Assembly: GCF_022968825.1 (NCBI RefSeq)
Contig: NZ_JALHKS010000004.1
Location: 1-64,000 of the forward strand
Length of the DNA: 64,000 nt
Reading direction: 5' to 3'
DNA from: Chryseobacterium salipaludis
GTDB taxonomy: Bacteria; Bacteroidota; Bacteroidia; Flavobacteriales; Weeksellaceae
The notes below the pieces were generated by a model. It made no database searches and was not told the DNA's origin. It was given only the letters and a program-made list of their open reading frames with translations. Numbering within the stretch: position 1 is the stretch's first letter; every line of letters starts with the position of its first letter. This document shows, piece after piece, positions 27,021 to 35,974 of the stretch. Both the position numbers and the translations under genes were made by a program.

Positions 27021-27054
27021 TGTGAGTAGTTTACAACATTAAAATTATAGTCGG

Positions 27055-27062
27055 CAAATATA
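27055..27062 (-). promoter_or_regulatory. secDF -7 box TATATTTG
   Basis: A perfect TAnnTTTG match on the minus strand, 34 nt before the secDF ATG; an ordinary leader length. Confidence 0.55.
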
Positions 27063-27276
27063 ACGATTTTCACTACAATTAAGGATTTTTTAACATTTGA
27101 TTTAAAAATGGTGAAGTTTCGCAGCCAGTGCGGTCGCATCGGTAACTTTAGATAAAGTAAACTGAGATTAATGGCAAGGCAGGGCTGCTTTATTTAAACC
27201 ACAAATCGCGGTACGGACGCAGGTAAGTCCAACTTGCATAAAAATTGATGCCTGTTTCTGAACCAAATCAACTATT

Positions 27277-28266
27277 ATGAACAACAATACAGAAGCGACC
27301 CGCAGCTTACGCGGAAAAACTGTAGTGATTACCGGTGGCAGCAGTGGCATTGGCCGTGCTGCCGCAGAAGCTTTTGCGCTCGAAGGATGTAACATCGTCA
27401 TCGCGGCCCGCGGCCAGAAAGGGCTGGATGAAACGGTGGCACTTTGCCATGACCTGGAAGTACCCGCACTTGGGATTCAGACAGATGTGAGCGACGCCGC
27501 CGCTGTAAAAAGCCTGGCCGACCAAGCACTGCAGTTCAACGGCAGAATTGATATCTGGATAAACAATGCCGGCGTTATGGCCAGCGGAAGGTTTGAGGAT
27601 ATTCCGACAGAAACTATGGAGCAGGTAGTAAAAACAAATTTGCTGGGTTTTATGAACGGTGCCCATGCGGCCATTCCGATTTTTAAAAAACAGAAAGAAG
27701 GCATTTTAATTAACAATGTTTCCGTGGGCGGTTATATGCCCGCGCCCTATTCCACCGCCTATTCAAGTACGAAATTTGGTGCCCGCGGTATGGTGGAAGG
27801 ACTTCAGGGTGAACTGTCGGATGAGCCGAATATCCATATCGTCGGATTATACCCGGGCATCCAGCGCTCGACCGGAAACATGCATTCCGCAAAGTATTCT
27901 GGGCTCGATTTTAAAATTCCACCGTTCTCCACAGATCCACGTGAACTGGCAGCTCACATGGTGGAAGCGGCCAAGAACCCGCGAAAACATATCGTGACCG
28001 ACGGTTTTGCTGCAGTGGCCAAAACTATGTACAGCCTGTTTCCGCGTCCGATCATCAATACAGCCTCGGCATTGATGCGAATGATGATGAAAGATGAGGC
28101 ACTTACTGATACCGACGGAAATGTGAATTACCCGTCGGAAAGTCCGCTCCGCATTTACGGAGAAACTATGCTGCCGGTTCCGTCCCGCAAAACGAAAACG
28201 GTGCTGACCATGCTGGCCGGCCTTGCGATCGGATATTTCTGTACGCGCAACAGCTATAAAAAGTAA
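27277..28266 (+). CDS. SDR-family oxidoreductase
   Basis: A 329-residue short-chain dehydrogenase/reductase. It has the classical cofactor motif TGGSSGIG (residues 19-26), NNAG in the middle, and the catalytic Ser149, Tyr162 and Lys166 (YSSTK). A C-terminal extension of about 90 residues ends in a hydrophobic helix (MLAGLAIGYFCTRNSYKK), so the enzyme is probably tail-anchored in the membrane. Arg27 after GIG and the AARGQ segment suggest NADP(H) preference, an inference. The substrate is unknown. It stands alone, with a strong hairpin after it. Confidence 0.92.
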   Translation: MNNNTEATRSLRGKTVVITGGSSGIGRAAAEAFALEGCNIVIAARGQKGLDETVALCHDLEVPALGIQTDVSDAAAVKSLADQALQFNGRIDIWINNAGVMASGRFEDIPTETMEQVVKTNLLGFMNGAHAAIPIFKKQKEGILINNVSVGGYMPAPYSTAYSSTKFGARGMVEGLQGELSDEPNIHIVGLYPGIQRSTGNMHSAKYSGLDFKIPPFSTDPRELAAHMVEAAKNPRKHIVTDGFAAVAKTMYSLFPRPIINTASALMRMMMKDEALTDTDGNVNYPSESPLRIYGETMLPVPSRKTKTVLTMLAGLAIGYFCTRNSYKK

Positions 28267-28288
28267 AAAATATTCATTGCTAAATGAC

Positions 28289-28328
28289 AAAAGCGGCGCT
28301 CCAGAATTCCGGAGCGCCGCTTTCTTTC
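28289..28328. terminator. strong terminator between convergent genes
   Basis: AAAGCGGCGCTCC, loop, GGAGCGCCGCTTT followed by CTTTC. The 13-base stem has A/T on both sides and can serve the SDR gene (+) and the META-domain gene (-). Confidence 0.85.
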
Positions 28329-28344
28329 TAAGTATTTTCAGCAA

Positions 28345-28770
28345 TTACATTTTCTTGTGGAATCGCATCATCGGTACATCGCCCATCATCAGGACGAGTT
28401 TTCCGTCGGTATCAATTTTATAGGAATCAACTTCCTGCATGGTTTTCAGGAAAACCACCTCACCATCGCCGCAGTACATCATGGTACTGATTTCCGGCTG
28501 TGCGAAGTTTATTTTCATGCCGTTCATGGTATATTTCGCTGCGTATCCGTTGCATCCGGAATTGCCGCGAACCATTTTGCTGCTCTTATCAAATGAAACC
28601 ACAGGCTTCATATCCGGGAACAGTCCTTCAAAAGTAATACGTGGACCGGTAATGTATTCCAGCTCCCACTGGTTTCCATACAATTTGCTGTCATTACCGT
28701 TGGTTGCCATGCAGGACATCAAGAAGGAAGATACAATGGCCAGTAACAGTAGTGTTTGTTTTTTTAACAT
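28345..28770 (-). CDS. META-domain (HslJ-like) lipoprotein
   Basis: A 141-residue predicted lipoprotein with a signal peptide ending in lipobox FLMSC (Cys near residue 20). The rest is one META domain: GNQWELEYI near the start, VRGNSGCNGYAAKYTMNG (about residues 67-84) and CGDGEVVFLKTMQEV. Related HslJ proteins are heat-induced outer-membrane proteins linked to novobiocin tolerance. The function here is unknown. It is separated by 27 nt from the DUF305 gene upstream on the same strand, so they may be co-transcribed. Confidence 0.88.
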   Translation of the reverse strand: MLKKQTLLLLAIVSSFLMSCMATNGNDSKLYGNQWELEYITGPRITFEGLFPDMKPVVSFDKSSKMVRGNSGCNGYAAKYTMNGMKINFAQPEISTMMYCGDGEVVFLKTMQEVDSYKIDTDGKLVLMMGDVPMMRFHKKM

Positions 28771-28797
28771 AATATAAAATCTAAATTATTTAATAGT

Positions 28798-29247
28798 TTA
28801 GTTAATACTGTCGAGCAGCATTTTCATTTCAGCGATTTCTTTTTCCTGCGCCGCAATAATACTGTCGGACAGCTGGCGCACCTGCGGATTTCGGATATTC
28901 GCGTTTTCGCTGGTCAGGATTGCGGAAGAATGGTGCGGAATCATTCCTTTCATATATTCTTTATCTCCCACAAATGCCTGAGAACGCAGCGCAGTGAGTG
29001 CAAAAACAAAAACGACTCCGGCAGAAATCAGGATCATCCTGTTCAGTTTTTGATTCTGGTACATCTTGGGCATCAGCAGCAGCATCAGCACTGCCATCGG
29101 GGTCACCATTAGTAAGGACATGTACGTCCTGGTAAGGCTCAGGTAAATATGACTTAGTTTGTGGACATTTAAAAACATCACACTGTACATGATTACAAAA
29201 GAAATCAGTAGCATAAGTGCAAGTCGGCGGTAGTGATGCTGTTCCAT
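28798..29247 (-). CDS. DUF305-domain membrane protein
   Basis: A 149-residue protein from the ATG at 29247 (MEQHHYRRLALMLL). A longer frame exists but adds a non-hydrophobic leader. It has three or four membrane helices, then a C-terminal DUF305 segment with YMKGMIPHHSSAI, the conserved M-x2-MIPHH motif seen in copper- and metal-associated proteins, ending in a helical tail. The His pair could bind metal. The preceding region (29248-29554) contains no gene I can support. Confidence 0.82.
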   Translation of the reverse strand: MEQHHYRRLALMLLISFVIMYSVMFLNVHKLSHIYLSLTRTYMSLLMVTPMAVLMLLLMPKMYQNQKLNRMILISAGVVFVFALTALRSQAFVGDKEYMKGMIPHHSSAILTSENANIRNPQVRQLSDSIIAAQEKEIAEMKMLLDSIN

Positions 29248-29554
29248 AACAGAGATTTGTTGACCGCAAATAGGTAGAAAATTTCGCGCCAAAGCAGCAA
29301 TTAGGTAATATTAAACATGCGTTTAATTGATTTTTTTTATTGCATATAATAGTTAATGTTTTATAAAATTATGTTGCATCGGAGTACCATGGCTTTAAAC
29401 CTATACCTTCGTTTTCTGATAAAAATAGAAACAAGCTATTAGTTTTGATAGCGGAGCGTTAGGTTCAGAGAGCCGCGCTTTTAATTTAAGGTAAAGCCCG
29501 GAATAGCTTAAAGGTGAACTTTTAATTATTGAGAGGTGCTGCCAAATCTAATTC

Positions 29555-29665
29555 ATGAAATACTTACACTTCGGAACGGTGCTGCAAATGATTAAAAACG
29601 GCAGAAAACTTCAAGTTAGACAATGGACACAGATATTCTTTATAATGGAATCCTATAAATGGTAA
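29555..29665 (+). pseudogene. fragment resembling DUF2829/Tad2-family N-terminus
   Basis: A 36-codon frame beginning MKYLHFGTVLQMIKNGRKLQ, then VRQWTQIFFIM. The order FG-x2-L-x2-I-x-NG-x2-(L/V)-x-R-x-W resembles the start of DUF2829 proteins, a family including the anti-Thoeris protein Tad2. Full-length members run well beyond this point; here a TAA follows at 29663 and no continuation is seen in other frames. It is probably a remnant. The identification rests on pattern memory. Confidence 0.35.
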
Positions 29666-29719
29666 GCTATATGTTTCTACTTTGAGATTCAAAGGATTTA
29701 TTTAAATTCTTTGCTAACC

Positions 29720-29742
29720 TGCGAACCTCTTTTAAGTTCGCA
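29720..29742 (+). promoter_or_regulatory. perfect inverted repeat upstream of metal importer
   Basis: TGCGAAC, a 9-nt spacer, GTTCGCA, located 78 nt before the binding-protein ATG. It could be an operator for a dimeric repressor or a hairpin. There is no T run, so a terminator is unlikely. Confidence 0.4.
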
Positions 29743-29819
29743 TCAGCGCATGAAAGTTGAAACAGTTAGGTGTAAAAACTATGAAGAAATTTCTTACCTT
29801 CGCGCTAAATGTTAGATCC

Positions 29820-30731
29820 ATGAAACAATTTATATTAACGCTGATGATGAGCATCCTTTTAACCGGATGTACAGACGCTAAAAAAGATGACGGAAATTTC
29901 CGGATTGTGACCACCACCTCGATGATTACAGATCTTGTTAAAAATGTAGGTGGCGATAAAGTCAGCGTAACAGGACTGATGGGCGCCGGCGTCGATCCGC
30001 ATTTATATAAAGCCAGTGAAGGCGATGTTTCCAAATTGTCCCAGGCGGACATGATTTTGTATAACGGCCTGCAGCTCGAGGGAAAGCTCGTCGAAGTGTT
30101 CGAAAATATGCAGAGACAAAAAATTAATACCATTGCCATTTCCGACGCGCTGGATAAAAAAGATCTGATCGGTTCAACCCTTTTTGCCAGCAATTATGAT
30201 CCGCATATTTGGTTCGCCGTGGAAAACTGGGAAAAAGCAACCCAGTTTGTAGCCGATGAGTTATCCAAAGCCTTACCGGAACACCGCGAAGAATTTCAGG
30301 CAAATGCGAAAAGATATCTCGGAGCATTAAAAGCTTTAAAAGCAGAACTTAGGGAAGAGATTAATACCCTGCCGGAAGAACAGCGCCGACTGGTTACCGC
30401 ACATGACGCATTTAATTATTTCGGCCGTTCGTTTGGCTTTGATGTGGTAGGACTTCAGGGAATTTCAACTGCTACGGAAGCCGGTGTGCAGGACGTACAG
30501 AAAACAGCATCGTATATCATCGAGCACAAGGTGAAGGCGATCTTCATTGAAAGTTCTGTACCGAAAAGAACCGTGGAAGCATTGCAGGCCGCCGTCAATT
30601 CCAAAAGCCATCAAGTGGCCATCGGCGGGACTTTATTTTCGGATGCTTTGGGAAATCCGGGTACACCGGAAGGCACCTATATCGGGATGTTCCGCTACAA
30701 CGTAAAGACCATGGTAAAATCTTTGAAGTAA
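29820..30731 (+). CDS. metal ABC transporter substrate-binding lipoprotein (Mn/Zn/Fe type)
   Basis: A 303-residue cluster A-I binding protein. The ATG at 29820 ([19 protein letters not shown]) is preferred over one 63 nt upstream because it directly starts a signal peptide with lipobox LTGC. Metal ligands of the family are visible: His in [10 protein letters not shown], His in YDPHIWF, an acidic residue in FIESSVP, and Asp in [10 protein letters not shown]. It lacks the long His-rich loop typical of ZnuA, so Mn or Fe is somewhat more likely than Zn, but this is inference. It heads a four-gene operon; its stop overlaps the ATPase start (TAATG). A TACCTTCG box lies 17 nt upstream. Confidence 0.93.
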   Translation: MKQFILTLMMSILLTGCTDAKKDDGNFRIVTTTSMITDLVKNVGGDKVSVTGLMGAGVDPHLYKASEGDVSKLSQADMILYNGLQLEGKLVEVFENMQRQKINTIAISDALDKKDLIGSTLFASNYDPHIWFAVENWEKATQFVADELSKALPEHREEFQANAKRYLGALKALKAELREEINTLPEEQRRLVTAHDAFNYFGRSFGFDVVGLQGISTATEAGVQDVQKTASYIIEHKVKAIFIESSVPKRTVEALQAAVNSKSHQVAIGGTLFSDALGNPGTPEGTYIGMFRYNVKTMVKSLK

Positions 30732-31465
30732 TGGAAAAGTACGCAGTTCAGGTAGATGACCTCACGGTAGCATACCAATACAAACCGGTATTGTGGGATA
30801 TTGACCTGCAGATCCCGGAAGGCGTGCTGATGGCAATCGTCGGACCCAATGGTGCCGGTAAGTCCACTTTAATCAAAGCCATCCTCGGTATCCTGAAACC
30901 AATTGCCGGCAGTGTCCGCATTTTCGGAAAGCCGTATGACACCCAAAGGAAGAAAGTAGCTTACGTGCCGCAAAAAGGCAGCGTGGACTGGGATTTCCCG
31001 ACCACGGCGCTGGATGTGGTGATGATGGGAACCTACGGCAGTCTCGGTTGGATCCGCCGGCCGGGCGTTAAGGAAAAAAAGAAGGCGCTGGAAGCTCTTG
31101 AAAAGGTGGGCATGATTAGTTTCAAAGGGAGACAAATCAGCCAGCTGTCCGGTGGGCAGCAGCAGCGGATTTTCCTGGCGCGGGCTTTGGTGCAGGACGC
31201 TTCCATTTATTTTATGGATGAACCCTTTCAGGGCGTGGATGCGACCACAGAAGTTGCCATTATTAATATTTTAAAAGAACTGCGCAAAGCAGGCAAAACG
31301 GTGATCGTGGTGCATCATGATTTGCAGACTGTCCCGGAATACTTCGATTGGGTTACTTTCCTGAACGTGAAGAAAATTGCGACCGGTCCGGTGAAGGATA
31401 TCTTCAATGATGATAACCTTACCAAAACCTACGGCATTAATTATAAAGTAAGCATCCAGAAATAA
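30731..31465 (+). CDS. metal ABC transporter ATP-binding protein
   Basis: A 244-residue ATPase with Walker [10 protein letters not shown] (about residues 38-46), signature LSGGQQQR (about 140), Walker [10 protein letters not shown] and the switch His in [23 protein letters not shown] is typical of the Mn/Zn transporter ATPases. It powers import through the two permeases encoded next. It is coupled by a 1-nt overlap to the binding protein upstream, with a 1-nt gap to the permease downstream. Confidence 0.95.
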   Translation: MEKYAVQVDDLTVAYQYKPVLWDIDLQIPEGVLMAIVGPNGAGKSTLIKAILGILKPIAGSVRIFGKPYDTQRKKVAYVPQKGSVDWDFPTTALDVVMMGTYGSLGWIRRPGVKEKKKALEALEKVGMISFKGRQISQLSGGQQQRIFLARALVQDASIYFMDEPFQGVDATTEVAIINILKELRKAGKTVIVVHHDLQTVPEYFDWVTFLNVKKIATGPVKDIFNDDNLTKTYGINYKVSIQK

Positions 31466-31466
31466 T

Positions 31467-32603
31467 ATGTCGATAACCGATTACCTTCAGCTGCTGTTTA
31501 CGGATTATACCCTGCGTACCATTACGCTGGGCACGGCTGTTCTGGGCGGCATAACCGGCATGCTGGGCAGTTTCGCGGTGCTCCGAAAACAAAGCCTGCT
31601 GGGCGACGCTATTTCGCACGCGGCGCTGCCGGGAATCGCGCTGGCGTTCCTGTTTACAGGTTCTAAAGACACCCATATTTTATTACTTGGCGCGCTGGTG
31701 AGTGGCCTGGTCGGAACATTCTGGATTCGTGGCATTACTAAAAAAACGCACCTGAAATCAGACACAGCGCTGGGGCTTATCCTTTCCGTTTTCTTTGGTT
31801 TTGGGATGTTGCTCTTAACGTTTATTCAAAAGCAACCAAATGCAAATCAGGCAGGGCTGGACAAATATTTATTTGGTCAGGCAGCCACTTTGGTTGAAAG
31901 CGACGTCTGGCTCATGTGCATGGTCACGGCGATTTGTTTATTTGTGCTGCTTCTATTCTGGAAGGAATTTAAAATTCTGTTGTTTGACCAGGATTATGCA
32001 CAAACATTAGCTTTTAATACGAAAACCATTGACATTCTGATCACGAGTTTTATCGTACTGGCCATTGTACTCGGCTTGCAAACCGTCGGCGTTGTGCTGA
32101 TGAGTGCCATGTTGCTGGCTCCGGCTGCAGCCGCCCGGCAGTGGACCAACAATCTGGGCGTGATGGTTTTGCTGGCGGCCATTCTGGGTGCGGCGGCAGG
32201 CGTTTTCGGAACTGCTATCAGTTCCACGCAGAACAACCTTTCCACCGGGCCGGTCATTGTGCTCGTAGCTTCGGTATTTGTTTTATTCTCGTTTATTTTT
32301 TCCCCGATGCGCGGATTGCTGTTCCGGGAAATCCGCCGCATCCGCAACCGCAGTGATTTGCAGGTTCAGAAGACTTTATTATTTATGTATCACATAGCCG
32401 AAGAGCACGAAGATCTTTCGCATCCGCACTCGATTGCAATTTTAAATAATTTCCAGGGATACAGCCGGAAAGGTCTGCGGAAACTGCTGGATTGCAATTA
32501 TGTTCAACTCCGCGGCGACCAATGGAGCCTGACGCCGGAAGGCGCAACCGCAGCCGCCAATATGTACAACCAAAACATAAAAAATGAGCACGGCACAGTT
32601 TGA
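31467..32603 (+). CDS. metal ABC permease with C-terminal winged-helix domain (1)
   Basis: A 378-residue protein. Residues 1-285 form the usual ABC-3 permease with about eight helices and the family segment AVLRKQSLLGDAISHAALPGIALAF. The extra C-terminal 90 residues leave the membrane (FREIRRIRNRSDLQ) and look like a winged helix: helices with VQKTLLFMYHIAEEH, a turn helix SRKGLRKLLDCNYVQL, and a wing DQWSLTPEGATAA. The last motif recalls DtxR/MntR-type regulators. Chlamydial YtgC-YtgR is a known permease-repressor fusion of this kind. Whether this domain binds DNA is unproven. Confidence 0.88.
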   Translation: MSITDYLQLLFTDYTLRTITLGTAVLGGITGMLGSFAVLRKQSLLGDAISHAALPGIALAFLFTGSKDTHILLLGALVSGLVGTFWIRGITKKTHLKSDTALGLILSVFFGFGMLLLTFIQKQPNANQAGLDKYLFGQAATLVESDVWLMCMVTAICLFVLLLFWKEFKILLFDQDYAQTLAFNTKTIDILITSFIVLAIVLGLQTVGVVLMSAMLLAPAAAARQWTNNLGVMVLLAAILGAAAGVFGTAISSTQNNLSTGPVIVLVASVFVLFSFIFSPMRGLLFREIRRIRNRSDLQVQKTLLFMYHIAEEHEDLSHPHSIAILNNFQGYSRKGLRKLLDCNYVQLRGDQWSLTPEGATAAANMYNQNIKNEHGTV

Positions 32604-33744
32604 AATACAATTGATTGCGAGCCTGGTGGCCATCGCCTGTGCAATCCCGGGAACTTTTCTGGTATTGCGCAAAATGGCTATGATCAGCGATGCCATCAGC
32701 CACTCGATTCTGCCGGGTTTGGTGATTGGCTTTTTTCTGACCCAGGATCTCAATTCGCCTTTGCTTATTATTCTGGCGGCACTGACCGGGGTTTTAACCG
32801 TGGTCATGGTGGAAAAGATTCAGCAGAGCAAAATGGTCAAGGAAGATACTGCCATCGGATTGGTATTCCCGGCACTCTTTAGTATTGGTGTTATCCTGAT
32901 TGCGCAATATGCAAATGATGTGCATCTGGATACGGACGCCGTATTGCTGGGCGAACTGGCCTTCACGCCGTTTGACCGTTTGTATATAGCCGGAACCGAT
33001 ATCGGCCCGAAAGCTTTAATCGTTGTCAGTGTTATACTCACTGCTACTTTACTTTTACTATTTGCTTTTTTTAAAGAATTAAAACTGAGCACTTTCGACG
33101 CGGGCATGGCCACTTCGCTCGGTTTTTCACCCGTGATTATTCATTATGGCCTGATGACTGTGGCATCGGTAACCACCGTCGGTGCATTTGATGCGGTGGG
33201 CGCTATTCTGGTGGTTGCCTTAATGATTGCCCCACCGGCCACAGCCTATCTGCTCACCACCAATCTTAAGAAAATGCTGGCGCTGGCCTGCTTTTTTGGT
33301 GTTTTTGCAGCGGTGAGCGGCTACTGGGCTGCCAACGCACTCGATGCATCCATTGCAGGAAGCATCGCGACCATGCTGGGCCTGCTATTTTTTGTCGTTT
33401 ATCTTTTCGCGCCAGACAAAGGTTTGATAGCCGTGCTGTACCGCGAACGGCAGCAGCGGATCGAAGTTTCGCTGATTACTTTTATTCTTCATTTAAAAAA
33501 CCATTCAGATGTTGCCGAACGCCATGTGAACCATTTGCAGGAGCATATCAACTGGCAAAAAGTGCGCAGCCGCACCGTGCTCAACCTGGCACTTAAAAAC
33601 AATCTGATCACCATCGACAATGATGTTGTTTCTTTAACGGAAAAAGGAAATACTTTCACCTCGAAAGCGATTGATTATATCCTGACCAACGAAGAAACCT
33701 TAATTGAGGACATGAAGGAAGATTTCTTTTTGTTCCGCGGATAA
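32584..33744 (+). CDS. metal ABC permease with C-terminal winged-helix domain (2)
   Basis: A 386-residue protein overlapping the first permease gene by 20 nt. Residues 1-280 are an ABC-3 permease (VLRKMAMISDAISHSILPGLVIGF). The C-terminal 100 residues again form a winged-helix-like module, with SLITFILHLKNHSDVAERHV, VRSRTVLNLALKNNLITI and wing DNDVVSLTEKGNTF. Having two permeases suggests a heterodimeric channel. Both cytoplasmic modules could pair to form a regulator-like dimer, or simply gate transport. The operon ends here; 123 nt separate it from the next gene. Confidence 0.88.
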   Translation: MSTAQFEIQLIASLVAIACAIPGTFLVLRKMAMISDAISHSILPGLVIGFFLTQDLNSPLLIILAALTGVLTVVMVEKIQQSKMVKEDTAIGLVFPALFSIGVILIAQYANDVHLDTDAVLLGELAFTPFDRLYIAGTDIGPKALIVVSVILTATLLLLFAFFKELKLSTFDAGMATSLGFSPVIIHYGLMTVASVTTVGAFDAVGAILVVALMIAPPATAYLLTTNLKKMLALACFFGVFAAVSGYWAANALDASIAGSIATMLGLLFFVVYLFAPDKGLIAVLYRERQQRIEVSLITFILHLKNHSDVAERHVNHLQEHINWQKVRSRTVLNLALKNNLITIDNDVVSLTEKGNTFTSKAIDYILTNEETLIEDMKEDFFLFRG

Positions 33745-33867
33745 TGGTTGGCTGCTAATATTCTTAAAATAAAATTAAAATTTCAAGTACAACCGACGAC
33801 TTCAGCCAGCTGCCCTACATCGGCATGTTTTTCGCGGCATATTTTAAACATCAAAAAATATTAAAAT

Positions 33868-34926
33868 ATGACACAGAAATTAAAGATGCTGCAGGATGTA
33901 AACGCAAAAAACTGTATTACGATCGCACTCAATACGCACCGGACTTTGCCGGATAATCAAAAGGACGGAATTCTGCTGAAGAATCTCATCAAAGAGGCAG
34001 AAAACAAACTGAAAGACACGGTCGATAAAAAGGAGCTGGATGATACCATGAAGGTATTGCAAGATCTGGAAAGCCAGATTGACCATCGCCACAACCTGGA
34101 AAGCCTGTTGCTTTTTGTGAATGCTGAAAAGAACATATCGGAATATGTGAGGCTGACCATTCCCGTACAGAACCAGGTAGATATTGCCGACCATTTTGCC
34201 CTGCGCGATCTCTTGCGCGCCGAAGCATTGGAAACCCATTATTTAATTCTGGTGCTGACCCAACATAAGGCGCGACTGCTCGAAGCGCAGGACGATGCAC
34301 TCATCCAGGAATATGGTGGCGACTTCCCTTACGAGAACACCGAATATTTTGCCATTCCCGGCCCCGAAGCAGCTAATGCTCAACGGCAGACCAGCCTGAT
34401 GCAGGAGTTTTTTAACCGCACGGACAAGTTTGTAAATAACATCCGGAAGGAGCAGAAACTGCCGGTATTCATAGTAACCGAAGCAGAAAATTACGGCGAT
34501 TACCTGAAAATTGCAGACGAGAAGGAGTCGATTTGTGAAGTGTACCTCAACGGTAATTATCAGGATGAAAAAGCCGCCGCAATTGTCCGCGAAGTATGGC
34601 CCATCATGAAAAAGGAAACGGAAAAAAAGCAGGCTGCGAAATTTCAATCACTACAGGATGCTGTGGGCCGCGGCACCTTCCTGAGTGATCCGGGCGAAAT
34701 CAAAAGAGCCATCGAAGAAGGCCGTGTGCAGACTCTCTTTTTGGAGGAACAACGTGCCGAAGCTGAAGGCGGCAGAACCGAGGAGGACGACGAACAGGCG
34801 ACGGCCAACATTCAGCCGTATGACGACTTACTGCATCAAAACCTGAAGTTCGGCGGAAAAGCCGTCTTTTTACCAGCGGGACAATTGAGAGAGTTCCAAG
34901 GTATCGCGGCAGTGACGAGATATTAA
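33868..34926 (+). CDS. baeRF3-type (eRF1-like) protein
   Basis: A 352-residue soluble protein. The layout fits the bacterial archaeo-eukaryotic release-factor-like family (baeRF3): an N-terminal segment with VNAKNCITIALNTHRTLPDN, and a middle domain with LESLLLFVNAEKNISEYVRL and LRAEALETHYLILVLTQHKARLLEAQ. The C-terminal domain has VYLNGNYQDEKAAAIVREVWP and FQGIAAVTRY. Family members are thought to contact ribosomes, and distant relatives act in hibernation. No GGQ motif is visible, so peptide release is unlikely. The assignment is from pattern recognition. It has its own terminator downstream. Confidence 0.7.
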   Translation: MTQKLKMLQDVNAKNCITIALNTHRTLPDNQKDGILLKNLIKEAENKLKDTVDKKELDDTMKVLQDLESQIDHRHNLESLLLFVNAEKNISEYVRLTIPVQNQVDIADHFALRDLLRAEALETHYLILVLTQHKARLLEAQDDALIQEYGGDFPYENTEYFAIPGPEAANAQRQTSLMQEFFNRTDKFVNNIRKEQKLPVFIVTEAENYGDYLKIADEKESICEVYLNGNYQDEKAAAIVREVWPIMKKETEKKQAAKFQSLQDAVGRGTFLSDPGEIKRAIEEGRVQTLFLEEQRAEAEGGRTEEDDEQATANIQPYDDLLHQNLKFGGKAVFLPAGQLREFQGIAAVTRY

Positions 34927-34956
34927 TAAACTTCTTATATCTTACTGATACTCATA

Positions 34957-34992
34957 AAGCCGGCTGCACTTGCAGCCGGCTTCTATTCTTTT
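34957..34992 (+). terminator. terminator of the baeRF3 gene
   Basis: AAGCCGGCTGC, ACTT loop, GCAGCCGGCTT, then CTATTCTTTT; an 11-pair stem. Confidence 0.85.
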
Positions 34993-35037
34993 ACTATTTG
35001 AAAACGTTTAAAAGTCAGATTTCTAAATTTTGATTAT

Positions 35038-35079
35038 CTGATTTCTGACTTCTAAGTTCTAGCTTCTATCTTCTAATTT
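35038..35079 (+). repeat. 7-bp tandem repeat running through the terC stop
   Basis: Six exact steps of seven: CTGATTT, CTGACTT, CTAAGTT, CTAGCTT, CTATCTT, CTAATTT. The consensus is CTRNNTT. The unit at 35066 contains the terC stop codon (TAG on the minus strand), so the last two codons and stop are made of repeat units. Confidence 0.75.
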
Positions 35080-35896
35080 CCTCCTCTTTTATACTTAAAT
35101 CCTTATTGAGGTCCGGATTTAATTTCAGGTAGCGCTGCTGCTGTTTATTGCGGAAACGGATGTTCAGCATTTCTACCGCCAGGCTGAAGGCAAGACAGGA
35201 ATAAATAATGTTTTTGCTCACATGCTGATGAATCCCCTCGGCCACAAGCATCACACCGATTACCACCAGGAAGGAAAGTGCCAGCATCTGCAGGCTTGGA
35301 TATTTATTAATGAGGGTTGAAATCGGGCCGGCAAACGCCATCATCATTCCAATGGAAATAACCACCGCAATAATCATGAGCATTACATTTTCAACCAGGC
35401 CAATAGCCGTTAAAATAGAATCCAGCGAAAACACCATATCCACCAGAATAATCTGAACAATGACCAAAGTCATCAGGTTGGAGCCGGATTTTTTCACCGG
35501 TTCGCCATGTTCGCCGCGCATTTTCCCATGGATTTCCAAGGTACTTTTTGCAATCAGGAAAATACCACCCGCCAGCAGAATAATATCTTTCCAGCTGAGC
35601 GCCAGCGGGACTTCTGTGCCCGGCTCTTCCAGGAAACCGAGCGTCAGGACCGGTTCTTTCAAACCGATAATCCAGCCTATCATAAGCAGCAGCGCGACCC
35701 GGAACACCATGGCAAACGCCAGACCTAAATTGCGCGCAAATTTCTGCCGCTCCTTCGGGAGCTTGTCGGAAATAATCGAAATGAAAATAATATTATCCAC
35801 GCCCAGTACAATCTCCAGGAAGGTGAGTGTGAGTAAACTAATCCAGATTTGCGGATTGGCGAAATCAGGAAATTCGAGAATGGACAACAGGCTCAT
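35066..35896 (-). CDS. TerC-family integral membrane protein
   Basis: A 276-residue protein with about seven helices and the TerC hallmarks: LTFLEIVLGVDNIIFISI (about residues 23-40, with Glu and Asp inside the membrane) and a second copy ILVDMVFSLDSILTAIG (about 150-166). These acidic residues are thought to bind metal. TerC-type proteins are linked to tellurite resistance and to Mn2+ handling of exported metalloenzymes. The nearby metal importer makes Mn handling attractive, but it is a separate transcript. The C-terminus runs into a heptamer repeat that supplies the stop. Confidence 0.93.
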   Translation of the reverse strand: MSLLSILEFPDFANPQIWISLLTLTFLEIVLGVDNIIFISIISDKLPKERQKFARNLGLAFAMVFRVALLLMIGWIIGLKEPVLTLGFLEEPGTEVPLALSWKDIILLAGGIFLIAKSTLEIHGKMRGEHGEPVKKSGSNLMTLVIVQIILVDMVFSLDSILTAIGLVENVMLMIIAVVISIGMMMAFAGPISTLINKYPSLQMLALSFLVVIGVMLVAEGIHQHVSKNIIYSCLAFSLAVEMLNIRFRNKQQQRYLKLNPDLNKDLSIKEEEIRR

Positions 35897-35915
35897 AGCG
35901 CAGGGTTCAGATGCG

Positions 35916-35923
35916 CAAACTTA
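35916..35923 (-). promoter_or_regulatory. terC -7 box TAAGTTTG
   Basis: A perfect TAnnTTTG match on the minus strand, 19 nt before the terC ATG. Confidence 0.5.
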
Positions 35924-35974
35924 ATATTTTTTAAGGTTATTTTAATTTATTTTTAATTTTATTTTAAGGTCAGA

